A stretch of DNA of 64,000 nucleotides from Amia ocellicauda (lineage: Eukaryota; Chordata; Actinopteri; Amiiformes; Amiidae), in NCBI RefSeq assembly GCF_036373705.1, contig NC_089852.1, forward strand, positions 31,571,707 through 31,635,706, read 5' to 3'. The notes under the pieces were generated by a model. That model was not told the origin of the DNA. It did no database searches and saw only the letters and a list, made by a program, of their open reading frames with translations. Made by a program: the position numbers and the translations under genes. Below, piece after piece: positions 11,751 to 22,934 of this stretch (positions within the stretch are counted from its first letter, which is position 1; each line of letters begins with the position of its first letter).

Positions 11751-11760
11751 ACAGTGGCTC

Positions 11761-12105
11761 GTTGAGGACATGAAAAAAATATATATAGCCCCTCTGGTTA
11801 TCTCGTGATCATGACATAAATTACCTCCCGTTAACTTGTGATGACGACATAATGGGCCATTGTCGCGATCATGAGTTATCTCTCATTAACATGGCAGAGG
11901 CAGTGCTGGATCAACGCATTTGATGTTATTTCCAACAAGACTTAATGCAGACAGAAATCATTTTATGTCTTTCAATTGAAGGGCTGCACTTCATTGTATG
12001 CCACCTTACACATCAACTTGACAGACTTGGACTTCACAGATGCAAACATCAAAGTTATCCTGAAACTGTGGTGAACTTCATTATAACACAAGGTTAATGA
12101 ATACT
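11761..12105. other. Unassigned spacer
   Basis: No clear feature. A plus-strand reading at about 11900-12065 (LSIEGLHFIVCHLTHQLDRL with stops on either side) faintly recalls a DNA-transposon accessory protein but is too short to name. Confidence 0.3.
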
Positions 12106-12352
12106 ACAACAGCAAGAGGTCAATAAAGGAAAAAGTGAAACAGATAAATGGCAAAAATGGAAGTATCTTGGAAAATGAACAAGATGTGGCAAATGTTCTA
12201 AATTAGTATTTCACAGAGGTTTTTACAAAAGAAAAAATGGATAACATGCCACAGGTTAACAACCAGTCCAATCAAAACTCTGAGAGATATCAGGATAAAT
12301 GAGGAGGAGGAGGTACTAAAGGGTCTAGCAGAATTAAGTACTGTTGGAAATA

Positions 12353-13020
12353 CACTGATCAGCCATAACATTTTGACCACTGACAGGTGAAGTGAATAAC
12401 ACTGATAATCTCGGTATCATGGCACTTGTCAGTGGGTGGGATATATTAGGCAGCAAGTGAACATTTTGTCCTCAAAGTTGATGTGTTAGAAGCAGGACAA
12501 ATGGGCAAGTGTAAGGATCTTAGGGACTTTGACAAGGGCCAAATTGTGATGGCTAGACGACTGGGTCAGGGCATCTCCAAAACTGCAGCTCTTGTGGGGT
12601 GTTCCCAGTCTGCAGTGGTCAGTACCTATCAAAAGTGGTCAAAGGAAGGAAAAGCGGTGAACCGGCGACAGGGTCATGGGCGGCCAAGGCTCATTGATGC
12701 ACGTGGGGAGCGAAGGCTGGCCTGTATGGTCCAATCCAACAGACGAGGTACTGTAGCTCAAATTGCTGAAAAAGTTAATGCTGGTTCTCATAGAAAGGTG
12801 TCAGAACACACAGTGCATCGCAGTTTGTTGCGTATGGGGCTGCGTAGCCGCAGAACAGTCAGGGTGCCCATGCTGACCCTTGTCCACTGCTGAAAACGCC
12901 TACAATGGGCATGTGAACATCAGAACTGGACCACGGAGCAATGGAAGAAGATGCCAGATACCAAAAAGGGGGACCTACACAATATTAGGCAGGTGGTCAT
13001 AATGTTATGGCTGATCGGTG
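12353..13020 (+). mobile_element. Tc1-like DNA transposon B, internally deleted
   Basis: Termini cactgatcagccataacatt and its complement are flanked by TA at 12351-12352 and 13021-13022. The 668-bp length is about half of a normal element because the DDE catalytic half is missing. It is inserted in a LINE. Confidence 0.93.
12483..12893 (+). pseudogene. Tc1-like transposase N-terminal half (element B)
   Basis: 136 aa containing two helix-turn-helix subdomains: [20 protein letters not shown] and [13 protein letters not shown], then the GRPR linker at about 66-69 and a second HTH ([20 protein letters not shown]). It keeps the DNA-binding region but ends before the first catalytic aspartate. A longer start at 12483 precedes [14 protein letters not shown], the likely native start at 12501. 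It could bind the transposon ends but not cut. Confidence 0.85.
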
Positions 13021-13257
13021 TATACCATCTGGCCCAGGTGATTTGTTTGTTTTTAAAGAAATTAGGGAAATTATGTATAGGCCGCTAACTCAAATATTCC
13101 AAATGACACTTAGAACAGGGGATGTGCCAAGTATTCAACACAGACCCTATTCTATTTCTGATACCCTGTGTATTGATTTTGTAGATAAAACATGGACAGG
13201 TTTTATGAATACCTAAAGGAGAGGGACCTCGATACGGAGTCTATTCACAGAATGAAG

Positions 13258-13345
13258 CATTTATTATTATTATTATTATTTTTATTTCTTGGCAGACGCC
13301 CTTATCCAGGGTGACTTACAACATAATGACAAGGATGACAAGGTA
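13258..13345 (-). repeat. L2-like LINE/SINE 3' tail
   Basis: (ATT)n followed by ttggcagacgcccttatcca and gggtgacttacaac is the reverse complement of the conserved 3' tail seen at 26610-26660. Only the last 80 bases or so were inserted or survive. Confidence 0.8.
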
Positions 13346-13978
13346 AGTGGATTTATTTATATTTTCATATACCCAGATGAAAAAGTACTATAATTCAATG
13401 TACACGTGTCACTGGAATGCATTATTGTATTGTTTGTTTCCTTCAATGTTTAAATTGTATACTTTTCCTGATGATGTATTTTTAATGTATATGTATTATG
13501 AGAGTACTTGTGTTTAATGGCACAAAAATGTATTTTAACCATTTACTCATGTTTATATAATGTAGGCATTGTGATAAAATTTGTGATAAAAGTATAAGTA
13601 TTAAAGTCTGTAAACAAATGCAGGAAACATTTTGTTTTTGTTCTGAAATTAAATGTACTTTTTTATTAGGGTAAAGTTTTTACTAATTACAGAAAGTAAA
13701 TTGTATTTGTAATAGCGTTTCTCATGCAAGTTACTAATTAAATGTAACTTAATTATTTGTTTTTACCAAGTCTCATTCTTATTTATATATTTTTAGTTTG
13801 ATTCTGCTGTGGTCAATCTAATGTATCTAAATATATCCCAAACTGCGGGGACCGCTTGTATGCCAAAAATTGGAAAGAAATGTAACGGGCTCATTCGGAG
13901 CACATTGCAAAGTGACATAACCCCTCAGTAAAAGTAATACAGCGTTAAGCCACCCATCAGAGCTGTGGATATAAAGAG
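13346..13978. other. AT-rich spacer
   Basis: No gene or repeat recognised in about 630 bases. Confidence 0.5.
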
Positions 13979-14260
13979 GTGCCAAAATCTAAAATTGGAA
14001 AGAAGCTTTTCTTTCCTATGGGAGTTTCTAAAAAAGGTAAAGATGATTTTGAATTAATGGTAAGCTTATTAGGAGACTGTGTAGATGCTTTGGATGAAAA
14101 TGTTACGGTTGGTCACCTGTATGAGTCAACACATCACAGAATCCTGAGGTTTTACATATGTACAAAGAAAAAAAGTGAAATGAGCCTTTCTGATGATGTC
14201 CAGCAAAACCAGACTGTAATGAATACACAAGTTTTAAAAAGATCCATATGTTTTAGGTAA
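13979..14260 (+). CDS. Unrecognised ORF, 93 aa
   Basis: Reads MPKSKIGKKLFFPMGVSKKG and later DENVTVGHLYESTHHRILRF. Lysine-rich start, soluble, with no signal peptide or membrane segment. The upstream sequence at 13858-13890 repeats part of its start (ccaaaaattggaaagaaatg), a local duplication. I do not recognise the family. It may be an exon or remnant of a gene that continues at 14521. Not a confident gene. Confidence 0.25.
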   Translation: MPKSKIGKKLFFPMGVSKKGKDDFELMVSLLGDCVDALDENVTVGHLYESTHHRILRFYICTKKKSEMSLSDDVQQNQTVMNTQVLKRSICFR

Positions 14261-14520
14261 ATCAACATCAATGCCAGAAAACTATTTTCGAGTCATTTTC
14301 TCTTGATTCAGTGACAGAGAAAAAGGCCAAAGTGTACAACAGTGAAGACAATGATGACAATGAATCTGATGTGCTTCAAAATCAAAGTGAGGAAAAACCT
14401 GTATTGCCATTTATTGTATTGTTTTTATTGTATTGTCTTTATTCTCTTTATGAAGATTGTGACCACTCTTCAGATTAGATCATTATTGTCAACAGTGAAG
14501 ATCAAATTTCATTTGCAGAC

Positions 14521-14757
14521 TTGAGTGACACACTAATTTATTCCCCGCTGCATGAATGTGCATCAGTAGAAGTAAACTCAGATTTGGTGCCCTTCCAGCA
14601 ATTGGACACACATTGCAGTGTTCTGGATAGCAGTGATGCAGCTCCAGAGACAAACGGTAGGATTGCTGACATTGACAGTGGAAATGTAGACATAGCTGAT
14701 GTAAGTGACCAGCGAGACACTGATTTTGATACACCAGCAGACCTGCCTGAAAAATAA
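14521..14757 (+). CDS. Unrecognised acidic ORF, 78 aa
   Basis: Very acidic (ADIDSGNVDIADVSDQRDTD), lying 260 bp after the previous ORF on the same strand. The frame is open upstream across a stop-free stretch (reading DLSDTLIYSP) and ends at TAA 14755-14757. No known domain recognised. It could be a disordered part of a decayed host or transposon protein. Confidence 0.25.
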   Translation: MSDTLIYSPLHECASVEVNSDLVPFQQLDTHCSVLDSSDAAPETNGRIADIDSGNVDIADVSDQRDTDFDTPADLPEK

Positions 14758-15455
14758 ACACTATTCAAATGCAAAGTCCATTGTTTGTTAGATATGATTA
14801 CAATGTTCTCAGATGAAAATATATTGTTGGCTGACATTGAGATCAAGTGCCTACTGTAAAATGGCAAAGAGGAAAAGGGTGCTGGAGTAGGAGTTATTCA
14901 TGCAGGGGTGATTCATCTGGTGTGGGGGGTCCAGGGCCATGCTCCCCATGGTCCCTTTTTTGTAAAATGGTTATAAAAACTCAAATTTGAAGATAGGATT
15001 GAAGCAAATTACAAGGATAAGGAGGGCAATTCATAAAAATACAGCACAAATGAAAATATAATTGCTACACTTTGCTAGTGACAAAATTATATATTTTTAT
15101 TGACATTAATATTTATATTAATTAATATTTATATAATATAATATAATATTTATTGTCAAATTAATATTTGACAATATTTACATCTTCTCCACCCCCCTAA
15201 CCCCCAAAAGTGCTTCAATATGGATACATGAGCATTTGTTCTGTGCAATAGGGAATGGTATTGGTAAACAAAATATGCAGACATAAATAAAGGAAATGCC
15301 TGATTGGACAGAATGGGTAGACAAAAAACACCTACCCATATGAACTTGCCTGCCTCCTCCTGCTCATCATATCTCTCTCTCTTCCTTCCTATATTTTTAT
15401 TCAATCTCTGTATATTTGCACTCACCCTCTCTCTCTCCTGAACAGATTAAAATAG
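14758..15455. other. Spacer with AT repeats
   Basis: No gene seen. Contains an AT-rich direct-repeat stretch (aatatttatattaattaata-like, 15095-15175) and a pyrimidine-rich strip at 15370-15440. Confidence 0.5.
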
Positions 15456-16081
15456 TTAAATTCTACGGTTGTTATGGGTGTTGCTAAAACGTTTAACAAA
15501 CGTATCAATGTCTAATAACTTTGCCCGCCTTGATACAATGCTCAAGACTCCAAGACGGTCTTCTCCCATTGTTGTTCTTAGGTGGTTTTTAATAAGCTTG
15601 AGTGCAGAGAAGCTTCTTTCACATGTGGCACTACAGACTGGCTATCTTACACAGTCAGAAAAGTTAATGGATGCATGGTTCCAGAAATACCACAAACTCA
15701 AGAAAGGTGGTCATGCTCTGCATTCAATTTTTTTTTCTTTCCTTTCCAAAAGCCTCCTAGTTTGATATAGCTCATGTTTCAGATCTTCTTGATTCAAAAA
15801 TCTTTGCAAATCTAAACAGAGGTCCTCATCTAAAAATGTGCTGCTTTTAGGGTGAAGTGCTTGGATTCCTTTCATTATTGTGCAGTTTGGTTTTGAGAAC
15901 CGCTTCTGCAGTTCACAATCATTGAGTCGAGGACCGGAAAGAATATCCTTCTTCTAAAGACTTCACCTTGCCCAATTCTACACTTACCAGTTGGAGAAAT
16001 GATTATAGATCCATAAAGCCTACTGCTTGTCTTCTGTTGTCTTTTTTGTAGTTTCCAAATTGACATTACATTTTTGAGCAA
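15456..16081 (-). pseudogene. hAT (ZMYM1-like) transposase, C-terminal part
   Basis: On the minus strand, KLQKRQQKTSSRLYGSIIIS and EVFRRRIFFPVLDSMIV (from 16081) lead, after frame changes, to ATCERSFSALKLIKNHLRTT followed by MGEDRLGVLSI (about 15530-15630). This is the hAT C-terminal dimerisation block. It ends with FSNTHNNRRI and a TAA at 15456-15458. The rest of the same protein lies at 22959-23935, so the gene is split by about 6.9 kb of later insertions. hAT transposases and their domesticated ZMYM1-like relatives cannot be told apart here; the decay favours a dead transposon. Confidence 0.85.
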
Positions 16082-16359
16082 TGATAAGAAGTGATAGAGA
16101 GAGAGGGGGAACTGACTGTGAAAGTGCTGGGCAGAGCTGGGAGCAAGCCGAGTTTGTGTTTTTATTTTATTTTAATCTATTAGAAGATAGTTACTCTTAC
16201 TAAGCTGGCAATTGAGCTGAGTAACGTCTGGAGAGCTGTAATACTACATGTGATTTCATGCTGTTGGGGGGATGGTAGCAGTAAGCCTGGCTTGTGAGAT
16301 CCGGGTTTGACCAAGTGCAATACCAACTGTTTGCTCTCCGCTCTGCGGAGTGCCTATTG

Positions 16360-16807
16360 AGTTATCTTTCAAGTCAGAAGATCCCAAGGGGGAGGGGTTT
16401 CTGTGCACTTCCATAGGAACCCGATCGAAACGTCACTCTATCAAAGCTGCCATCCTCCCTTGCGACAGGTTTTGTTATACAGTAACCCCTCCCCCTAGGG
16501 CAGTGCTTCCAACTTGAAAGATTGCGTATGTCACCCCGGTTATCTGAAAAAGGAAGCACTGCCCAAGGGTTGCAAGGTCGTGGTTGGAGTAATGCTCCCG
16601 GCAAAAGAGGACGGACCTGCGCTGACGTCACATTTTAACAGGAACAGGAAGTGGGAAGGGACCTGTTCTGAGTGACGAACACAGGGGCCAATGGCAGCTT
16701 TGATAGAGTGACGTTCCGATCGGGTTCCTACGGAAGTGCGCAGAAACCCCTCCCCCTTGGGCAGTGCTTCCTTTTTCAGATAACCGGGGTTGCATACGCA
16801 ACCTATC
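16360..16807. repeat. DIRS-like inverted-repeat complex
   Basis: The segment at 16362-16465 is the reverse complement of 16689-16770. Between them, 16470-16521 carries a 3'-type end (ttttgttatacagtaacccc .. cagtgcttccaacttgaaag) that also occurs at 59548-59607. The unit 16521-16807 has inverted ends (ccccggttatctgaaaaagg / complement) finishing in ggggttgcatacgcaaccta. These are the terminal sequences also seen at 40948, 59610 and 61849. It looks like collapsed ends of a DIRS element without its coding part. Confidence 0.65.
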
Positions 16808-17462
16808 ATTTTAATTAGATTTCCTTTTTAAACTAAAAGCTCTTTCCCCTGCTGTGTTTCTGGTTTTAGATGTAGTTTTAATGTACTGAGATATTGAAAT
16901 TGTGATTTATAACTTTATATCTAATTACTGAAAGTGATTGTTAGATTTAATGCAACTCCTCCCTTTAATTAATTACAACTAAGTATATGCAATAAGTGTC
17001 TTTGAAAGACATCACACCCTTAAATTAGGTTATTGTTCAGGATTGGGATACTATACATTTACACGTTTGGAGTTGTGTTGCTATTTGGTTATTTGTTTTG
17101 AGATTGGTGTTAATTGGAGTTTATATGGTTGGTTTATTATTTTTTTGGATTTCGTTGTTTGAATTTAATTTGATTTGATTTGGTTCTCATTTTTGGTATT
17201 TGAACTTTTACTTCCCTCTACCTATGCAAATTCCCTGCTTTAATTGAGGTTAAGTTAATAGAGGTACTCATATTGAACATTGACAACTTGTTAATTGAAT
17301 TACTTGCTGTGTTGGGAACATTGTAATTTATTATTGCTGGATTTTGCACAATCATTATTGCTGGATTTTGCACAAAGAACTTGCTGTATTTTGCACAATT
17401 GATCTCAGTATTTTATAACTTTTATCCATTTTTAAACAAAATAAATAATTCTATATTTGAAT
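16808..17462. other. AT/GT-rich spacer
   Basis: No gene seen. A small direct repeat (attattgctggattttgcac) occurs at 17329 and 17355 and again partly at 17387. Confidence 0.5.
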
Positions 17463-17467
17463 ATTGT

Positions 17468-17976
17468 TGTCACGTGTGCCTCGGGGGCTCGGGAACAGAG
17501 GACCCAGGTGCAGTGCTGGATAGCGGGATCGTCGGGAAGGCATGGGTCGGGTACCGGCAGATCAGGGCAAGAAAGGCAAGGCAGAGTCGTGGTCGAGGTC
17601 ACAGGCAGGGGTCGTGGGATCGGGCAAACAGAGCAAACAAGGGCTGGGCGAAGACATGGTTGAGGCTCGGAGGAGAGGAGACAGGGCTCGGAGGAGACAG
17701 GGCTCGGAGGCAAGGCAACAGGGCTCAGAGTCATAAGCGGTGCTTGACGAGACTTCGCCCTGACTGAGGGCAGTGAGGGGTTTAAGACAGGGAGCAGGAA
17801 CTGGGAAGAAAGGTGCAGAGCCAATGGAAACAGAGGAAGAGTGAAGAAGTGCACAAGGGAGACCGGAATGTTAATAAGGTGATTGACAGGTGAGAAAAGA
17901 ACAATGAGGGGAAAGGAAAGACAGAGAGACAGCGGCCTCTAGTGGAGAGAGAGGGTGATGGCTTAAAACCATGACA
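17468..17976 (-). mobile_element. Solo LTR, 509 bp, with target duplication
   Basis: Begins tgtcacgtgtgcc and ends aaaaccatgaca, so the ends are TGTCA..TGACA inverted repeats. It is flanked on both sides by the 5-bp duplication ATTGT (17463-17467 and 17977-17981). It is GC-rich against AT-rich flanks, with internal short repeats of gagacagggctcgga (17660-17730). By its ends it is probably a Ty3/gypsy or ERV LTR left after recombination between the two LTRs. Orientation is a guess. Confidence 0.85.
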
Positions 17977-18269
17977 ATTGTCTCCTCCTTGCATTGTGCA
18001 TTTTATAATTGCTCTCCCAATTAAATAATCTGTGTGGGAAGTTAAAGGGGTTCTATATGTACAAGAGGACCTTGCCCTCTATAAACACAAGGTGGCATAG
18101 TTTAACCCTTAGTAGAAGCTTTGTAGTGACCCGCTAAAGCTCATGTGGCATAGTTGGCAGGATTGGGTTTAATTTTATGCAATGTTTATATTGTGCACAA
18201 TGCCAGGAGACGGGACACCAACTGCTCCGGTTGTAATGTTTCCTTTTTTGTACGGGTGCTGCAGGATCT

Positions 18270-19001
18270 TTGAAATTTGGAGGGCCTAATTCTACCATAA
18301 CATTAACTGAATGGAAAGAAAGTTTGCAATCTATGTCGAAAATGTATAATGTGCCTTCAGACCATTATTTTGACTGGGTTTTAAATGGTTTAGAAGGGGA
18401 CAAAATATTCAAGGCCTTAGAGGAGTTGTATGGTGATAGGGTCCCTGTTTCGGTCATTCGCTCCATGTGTTTCAGTTTCAGGCAAGAACCTAATGAAGGT
18501 GTTCGAGAGTTTGCCCTGCGACTGCAAGAGCTGTTTAGAAGACTTGAGAAACGAGATGCCAATGGAATTCAAGATGAGGACCTGCTGATCAGAGACCAGT
18601 TTGTAGATGGCCTTCAAGACCCAATGCTGTAAAGGGAACTATGAGCTCAGGTATTACTAAACTCAAGCTTGTCTTTTGTCAGAGTGAAGCAGGAAGCTCT
18701 TTTGCAGATGGAAGCATATGGAGAACTTGCACCGCCTGTGCATCAGTGTCAGGCTTCAGTTGAACCCAAGCTGCTGTTCCCTCCTGAGAACCTGCAACAA
18801 TGGAAAGAAAATCTGTGTAAAGAGCTTGCTGGTGAAATGAAGGACCAGATGGCTGAACTTTCCCGAAACCTCCTGGGAGAATTGAAGACAGAATTAAGAA
18901 GTTATGGACAAGAAAGGAGTCCAATACATCCAGTGGGTGCCATGACTAGAGCTCCAATTCCTGCACCTCATTATGATGGTTTCTACCACCAAGAGAGATG
19001 A
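18270..19001 (+). pseudogene. Gypsy 1 Gag
   Basis: Particle protein, related in style to PNMA-like Gag: LKFGGPNSTITLTEWKESLQ, later FRQEPNEGVREFALRLQELF and DQFVDGLQDPML. Two in-frame stops (near 18630 and 18642) interrupt it; reading continues in the same frame to 19001. A CCHC zinc knuckle follows at about 19048-19100 (CRKYQQAGHIDRYC) in another frame, with its first Cys codon apparently changed to TGA. Confidence 0.8.
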
Positions 19002-19258
19002 CCACTTGATTACCGGGGGCTGAATATGAACAGTTATGGTGGGCGAGGATGACCCATCTGTAGAAAATATCAACAAGCTGGACACATAGACCGATATTGT
19101 CTGGAGTCTGCAAGACCTCACAGCCATTTTAGGGTGCAGGATTTAAACTAGCATGTCCCACCATTACAGATCCAATGGTGGGAAGTTCAAAAATGGATCT
19201 ACAAGAACAGTTAGAACCAGAAGTCCTGGCTGGAGACCTTCCATTAGTGTAAGTAGAA

Positions 19259-19783
19259 ATGGATGGTGTTAAGGTCCAGTGCTTACTAAATACAAGCTCC
19301 CAGGTGACCCTGCTTAGAGAGAGTTTCTTTAATAGACATTTTGGCCCCCAGGTCTCTCGCCTTGAAGATCCCTCTGCTTGGCTCTCCTTAAAAGCGGCCA
19401 ATGGCTTGAGTATTCCCTACTTGGGTTATGTGGAGATGGACATCTTGGTGGGTGAGGTGAAGATTCTTAGATGTGGTGTGGTCGTTGTTCAAGATGACTG
19501 TCTCCCTAATACACCTGGACTGTTAGGAACCAACATTATTGGAAGGTGTTCGGCTCAGCTTTTTCAGAATGATCAACATTTTTCCTGTGCTGCCCCCTGT
19601 GCTACAGCCTTTGGTTTACAAGTCTGGCACCAGGCTTTGAAAATGTGTGCCAAGCAGGCTAACATTGCACCACCAAATGGTCATGTAGGATTCATGTGGG
19701 CACCAAATAAATTCCCTTTGAAGATCCCTGGAAGGAGTGATGTGGTCATTTGCTGCCATGCTAGGCCTGGACTTGAGGGTTAA
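19259..19783 (+). pseudogene. Gypsy 1 protease (retropepsin) region
   Basis: The active-site box reads CLLNTSSQVTLL where retropepsins have DTGS, so the catalytic Asp is Asn and the Gly is Ser. Further on, TPGLLGTNII matches the conserved G(L/I)LG.(N/D) block. An aspartic protease normally matures Gag-Pol. This copy cannot be active. Confidence 0.85.
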
Positions 19784-19927
19784 GCTTATGATTGCCTGAT
19801 TGAGCCATTACAGGAACAAGAGACATTTATGGTGGCTCATACCTTGGCTATTGTGAAGCAGGGAAGGGTTCCCGTACGTGTCCAGAATCTGAGTTCTTCC
19901 CCCATGTATTTACAGTGATACCAGAAG

Positions 19928-21658
19928 ATGGGCGAGTCGTTTTTGTTGGAGTCAAATGCAACTGTGGAAGGGGGTGATGTTAATATTTTACCTGTGGAAA
20001 GAGGTGTTGAAGTCCATCTGCAACAGGTCACCAGTCTAGAGTCAGTCCATCCATCTGTGGCTATCCCTGACGGCCTGGAAGTCTATGGTCGCACAGGCAC
20101 AGTCCAACATCGGATCCTGACTGGAGAGGCACCCCTCACTCGAGAGAGGTACAGATCTATTCCTCCTAATATGTTTAAAGAGGTTTGTCAGCTGCTTAAA
20201 GGCATGTTGGAAGCAGGAGTTATTAACCCTGCTGTGGTATCATGGGGTCTCTGTGACCCCACCCCAATGGTACTGTCAATGTAACTTTTTTCATGGTACC
20301 AGAGCAGGGTTAAAGAGAGCCATATCATACCTGTGAGGAAGAAGGATGGATCATTAAGATTTTGTGCAGACTATCGGAAGCTGAATGCTGTCACACACAA
20401 AGATGCTTTTCCCCTGCCATGTATTGAAGAGTCCCTAATTTGAAGAAGGCTGCTTGGTTTTCCACTTCAGCTCTAGCCAGTGGTTACTGGCAAGTAGTAA
20501 TGGAGCCTCATCATGGGAAGACTGCCTTTACCACTCCAATGGGACTTTTTGAATTCGATAGGATGCCCTTTGGCCTTTGCAATACCCCAGCCACATTCCA
20601 GCACCTTATGGAGTGTTGGTTGGGTGAACAAAGCTTTGAGTCTCTTAATTTACTTGGATGATGTGATTGTTTACTCCCCTGACTTCTCTACTCACCTTAA
20701 GAATTTAGATTTAGTTTTGTCTAGGCTGATCCAGCATGGCTTGAAGCTAAAGCCTAGTACTGTAAGTGCCAATTACTCCAGAAGCAAGTCAAGTATCTTG
20801 GCCATATTGTGTCGGAAGGAGGAGTGGCACCAGACCCGGAGAAGGTGAGAGCTGTAGCTGATTGGAAGAGACCTGAAACTGTGCGTGAACTGCATTCCTT
20901 CCTAGGCTACTTGGGATATTATCAGCACTTTGTCAAGGACTTCACCCGGATTGCAGCCCCCCTGCATGGTTTGGTGGTCGGGGTGGCTAAAGGGACCTCT
21001 GCTCAGCAAAACAAAAGCTACAGGAATGGACTGTGAAGCTGCCTTTTGCCATATGAAAAAAGTGCTAACTGATGTCCCTGTCCTTGATTTTGCAGACTTT
21101 AGCTTGCCTTTCATTCTCTATACAGATGCCAGCAAACTAGGCAGTGTTGACCCAGAAGAAGGATGGACGTGAGAGAGTTATTGCCTATGCTAGTAGAAGC
21201 TTACATCGGTCAGAACGGAATGACTCCAATTATAGTTCTAGCTTTGAAGTGGGCAGTAACTGAAAAGTTCTGACTATCTTGCAGGCTCACAGTTCACTGT
21301 TTTTATAGATAACAACCCATTGGCACATTTACAGACTGTGAACCTGGGGAGTGTGGAACAGCGTTGGGCAGCTCCTTTAACCAACTTCCACTTTGAAATA
21401 AAGTACCGGCCAGGGCGGAGCAATGGTAATGCAGACGCCCTTTCCAGATCACCAGTTGGTCTTGAAGAGGACGAGGAGGGTAGAGATGAGGTGGAAGTTC
21501 CTGCATTCCTCCCATTTGATGCTGGTGTGGTACAAGTTTGTTGTGCTGGGGTTGGTATAGAAGAGCCTCTTGGAGGCAATTCCACCCCAGAAGAGGATAC
21601 TGCCGTAGGGAGCCCTTTATTGCTAGGATGGACCAGTGCACAGTGGAGAACTGTGTAA
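19928..21658 (+). pseudogene. Gypsy 1 reverse transcriptase and RNase H
   Basis: RT landmarks in order: ERYRSIPPNMFKEV and LLKGMLEAGVINPA (20150-20230), a [19 protein letters not shown] box (20340-20400), ALASGYWQVVMEPHHGKTAF and FDRMPFGLCNTPATFQHLM (20470-20610), YLDDVIVYS with the catalytic YLDD at 20651-20662, and VAPDPEKVRAVADWKRPET (20825-20880). RNase H follows: DNNPLAHLQT, FHFEIKYRPGRSNGNADALS (21310-21450). Frames change several times, so it is dead, but the catalytic YLDD is kept. Confidence 0.9.
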
Positions 21659-21669
21659 AACGAGTTTTA

Positions 21670-22934
21670 TTCTTCTTTCAGAGAGGATGTCCCCCAACTA
21701 GACCAGAGAGACAACAGGAATCTAAGGAAGTTTTGGAGGTGTTGTGGCAATTGAACCGGATGCTTCTACATGATGGGGTGTTATATCGTAGAGTAAGGGA
21801 CCCAAAATAACAAGATCTAAAGTATCAATTAATTGTAACGGATGGTTTGAAGACTGTAGTTTGGGAAGGGTACCATGAGAGGGCTGGCCATATAGGTGTT
21901 GAGAAGACCACAGCACTCAATTGGAACCAGCTTTACTGGGTCAGAATGGCTGCATATGTGAGTCCTAGTGCGCTGCCTGCCAGAGATGTTGTTTGTGAAA
22001 GGATCCCCCACATCAAACTAAAGTGCCTCTCATTTCCATACAAACTTCTGCACCTTTGGAATTGCTGTCCAAGGATTTTCTTAAACCGGACTGTTCCACC
22101 GATGGATATCAGTACGCCCTTGTCCTTACAGATCATTTTACAAAGTTTGCTTGGGCAATTCCTACCTGTGACCAGACAGCTGTAATTACAGCCAAAGTGC
22201 TGTGGTAGAGTATCATACAGCCATTTGGCTGTCCGCAAATGTTCCACTCAGACCAAGGTGCCAACTTTGAATCTTTAGTTGTGAAAGAGTTCTGCCGCTT
22301 GTATGGGGCAGCCAAGAGCCATACTACGCCCTATCATCCATCAGAAAATGGTCTTTGTGAATGATTTAACCGAACTCTGCTTAATCTTCTACGTACTTTA
22401 GAGGCAAACAAGAAGACCCGTTGGACACACTATATTGGAGAGCTTGTCCATGTGTACAATAACACTGTGCATGCATCAACTAGTTTTACAGCTTTCTATT
22501 TGATGTTCGGGAGACACGCTAGACTGCCAATGGATCTTGTGATGGGGACAAAGCCACCTGCTACAGACTGTACCATGGATGGATGAGTGAGTCAACACCA
22601 TGAGAAGATGGCCTATGCTTACCAAAAAGCAGGGAAGTGTATGCAGGAAGCAACCCAGCGCCAGAAAAAGACGTATGACCAGACTGCCAGAGAAGCTCCA
22701 CTTCTCCCAGGGGAACACGTGCTTCTGAGGCATCGGGGAGTGAGGGGCCTGGGTAAGTTATCTGATAAATGGGATCAAACCCCTTATGTGGTTGTCTGTC
22801 AGCCTAATTTAGAGATCCCCATTTATGTCCTGAAGCCAAAGCACGGAGATGGTAGAGAACAGGTATTACACCGTAACCTTCTTCGTCCATGTTCTTTCCC
22901 TAGAGCAGAAGTTATGGAGCCTTTAAACCCTTAG
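21670..22934 (+). pseudogene. Gypsy 1 integrase
   Basis: The zinc-binding HHCC region (YHERAGHIGVEKTTALNWNQ, 21868-21930) and the core (YQYALVLTDHFTKFAWAIPT at 22105-22170, then an HSDQGANFES-type box near 22245) are followed by the post-core GPY/F-like tail: GEHVLLRHRGVRGLGKLSDK and VLHRNLLRPC (22715-22890). It ends ..EPLNP at 22934. Several stops and frame changes. The integrase inserts the cDNA copy into the genome. Confidence 0.88.

Larger units (their letters stand above)
8600..11760 (-). mobile_element. L1-clade LINE, decayed
   Basis: A minus-strand non-LTR retrotransposon recognisable in many broken frames, in the right order. The endonuclease N-terminus starts near 11760, the end of the endonuclease domain is at 11126-11338, RT is at about 10073-10700, post-RT segments at 9799-9987, and C-terminal segments at 9249-9509. 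A T-run near 8607-8618 may be the poly(A) end in plus orientation. It is full of stops and frameshifts, so inactive and old. ORF1 is not seen, so the copy is 5' truncated. Confidence 0.82.
12110..13225 (+). mobile_element. CR1/Rex-like LINE fragment, interrupted
   Basis: Plus-strand pieces QDVANVLN, YFTEVFTKEK and DNMPQVNNQS (12180-12270) and, after a Tc1-like insertion, IPSGPGDLFVF .. REIMYRPLTQIFQMTLRTGD (13022-13135) match the same LINE's N-terminal RT region at 42490-42790. The copy stops before the RT catalytic core. The two halves join in register across the TA at 12351-12352, so the DNA transposon inserted into an existing LINE. Confidence 0.85.

Noticed and set aside
17381..17767. 128-aa Arg/Gly-rich open frame
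   Set aside because: It lies across the boundary of the solo LTR and is produced by its GC-rich repeats.
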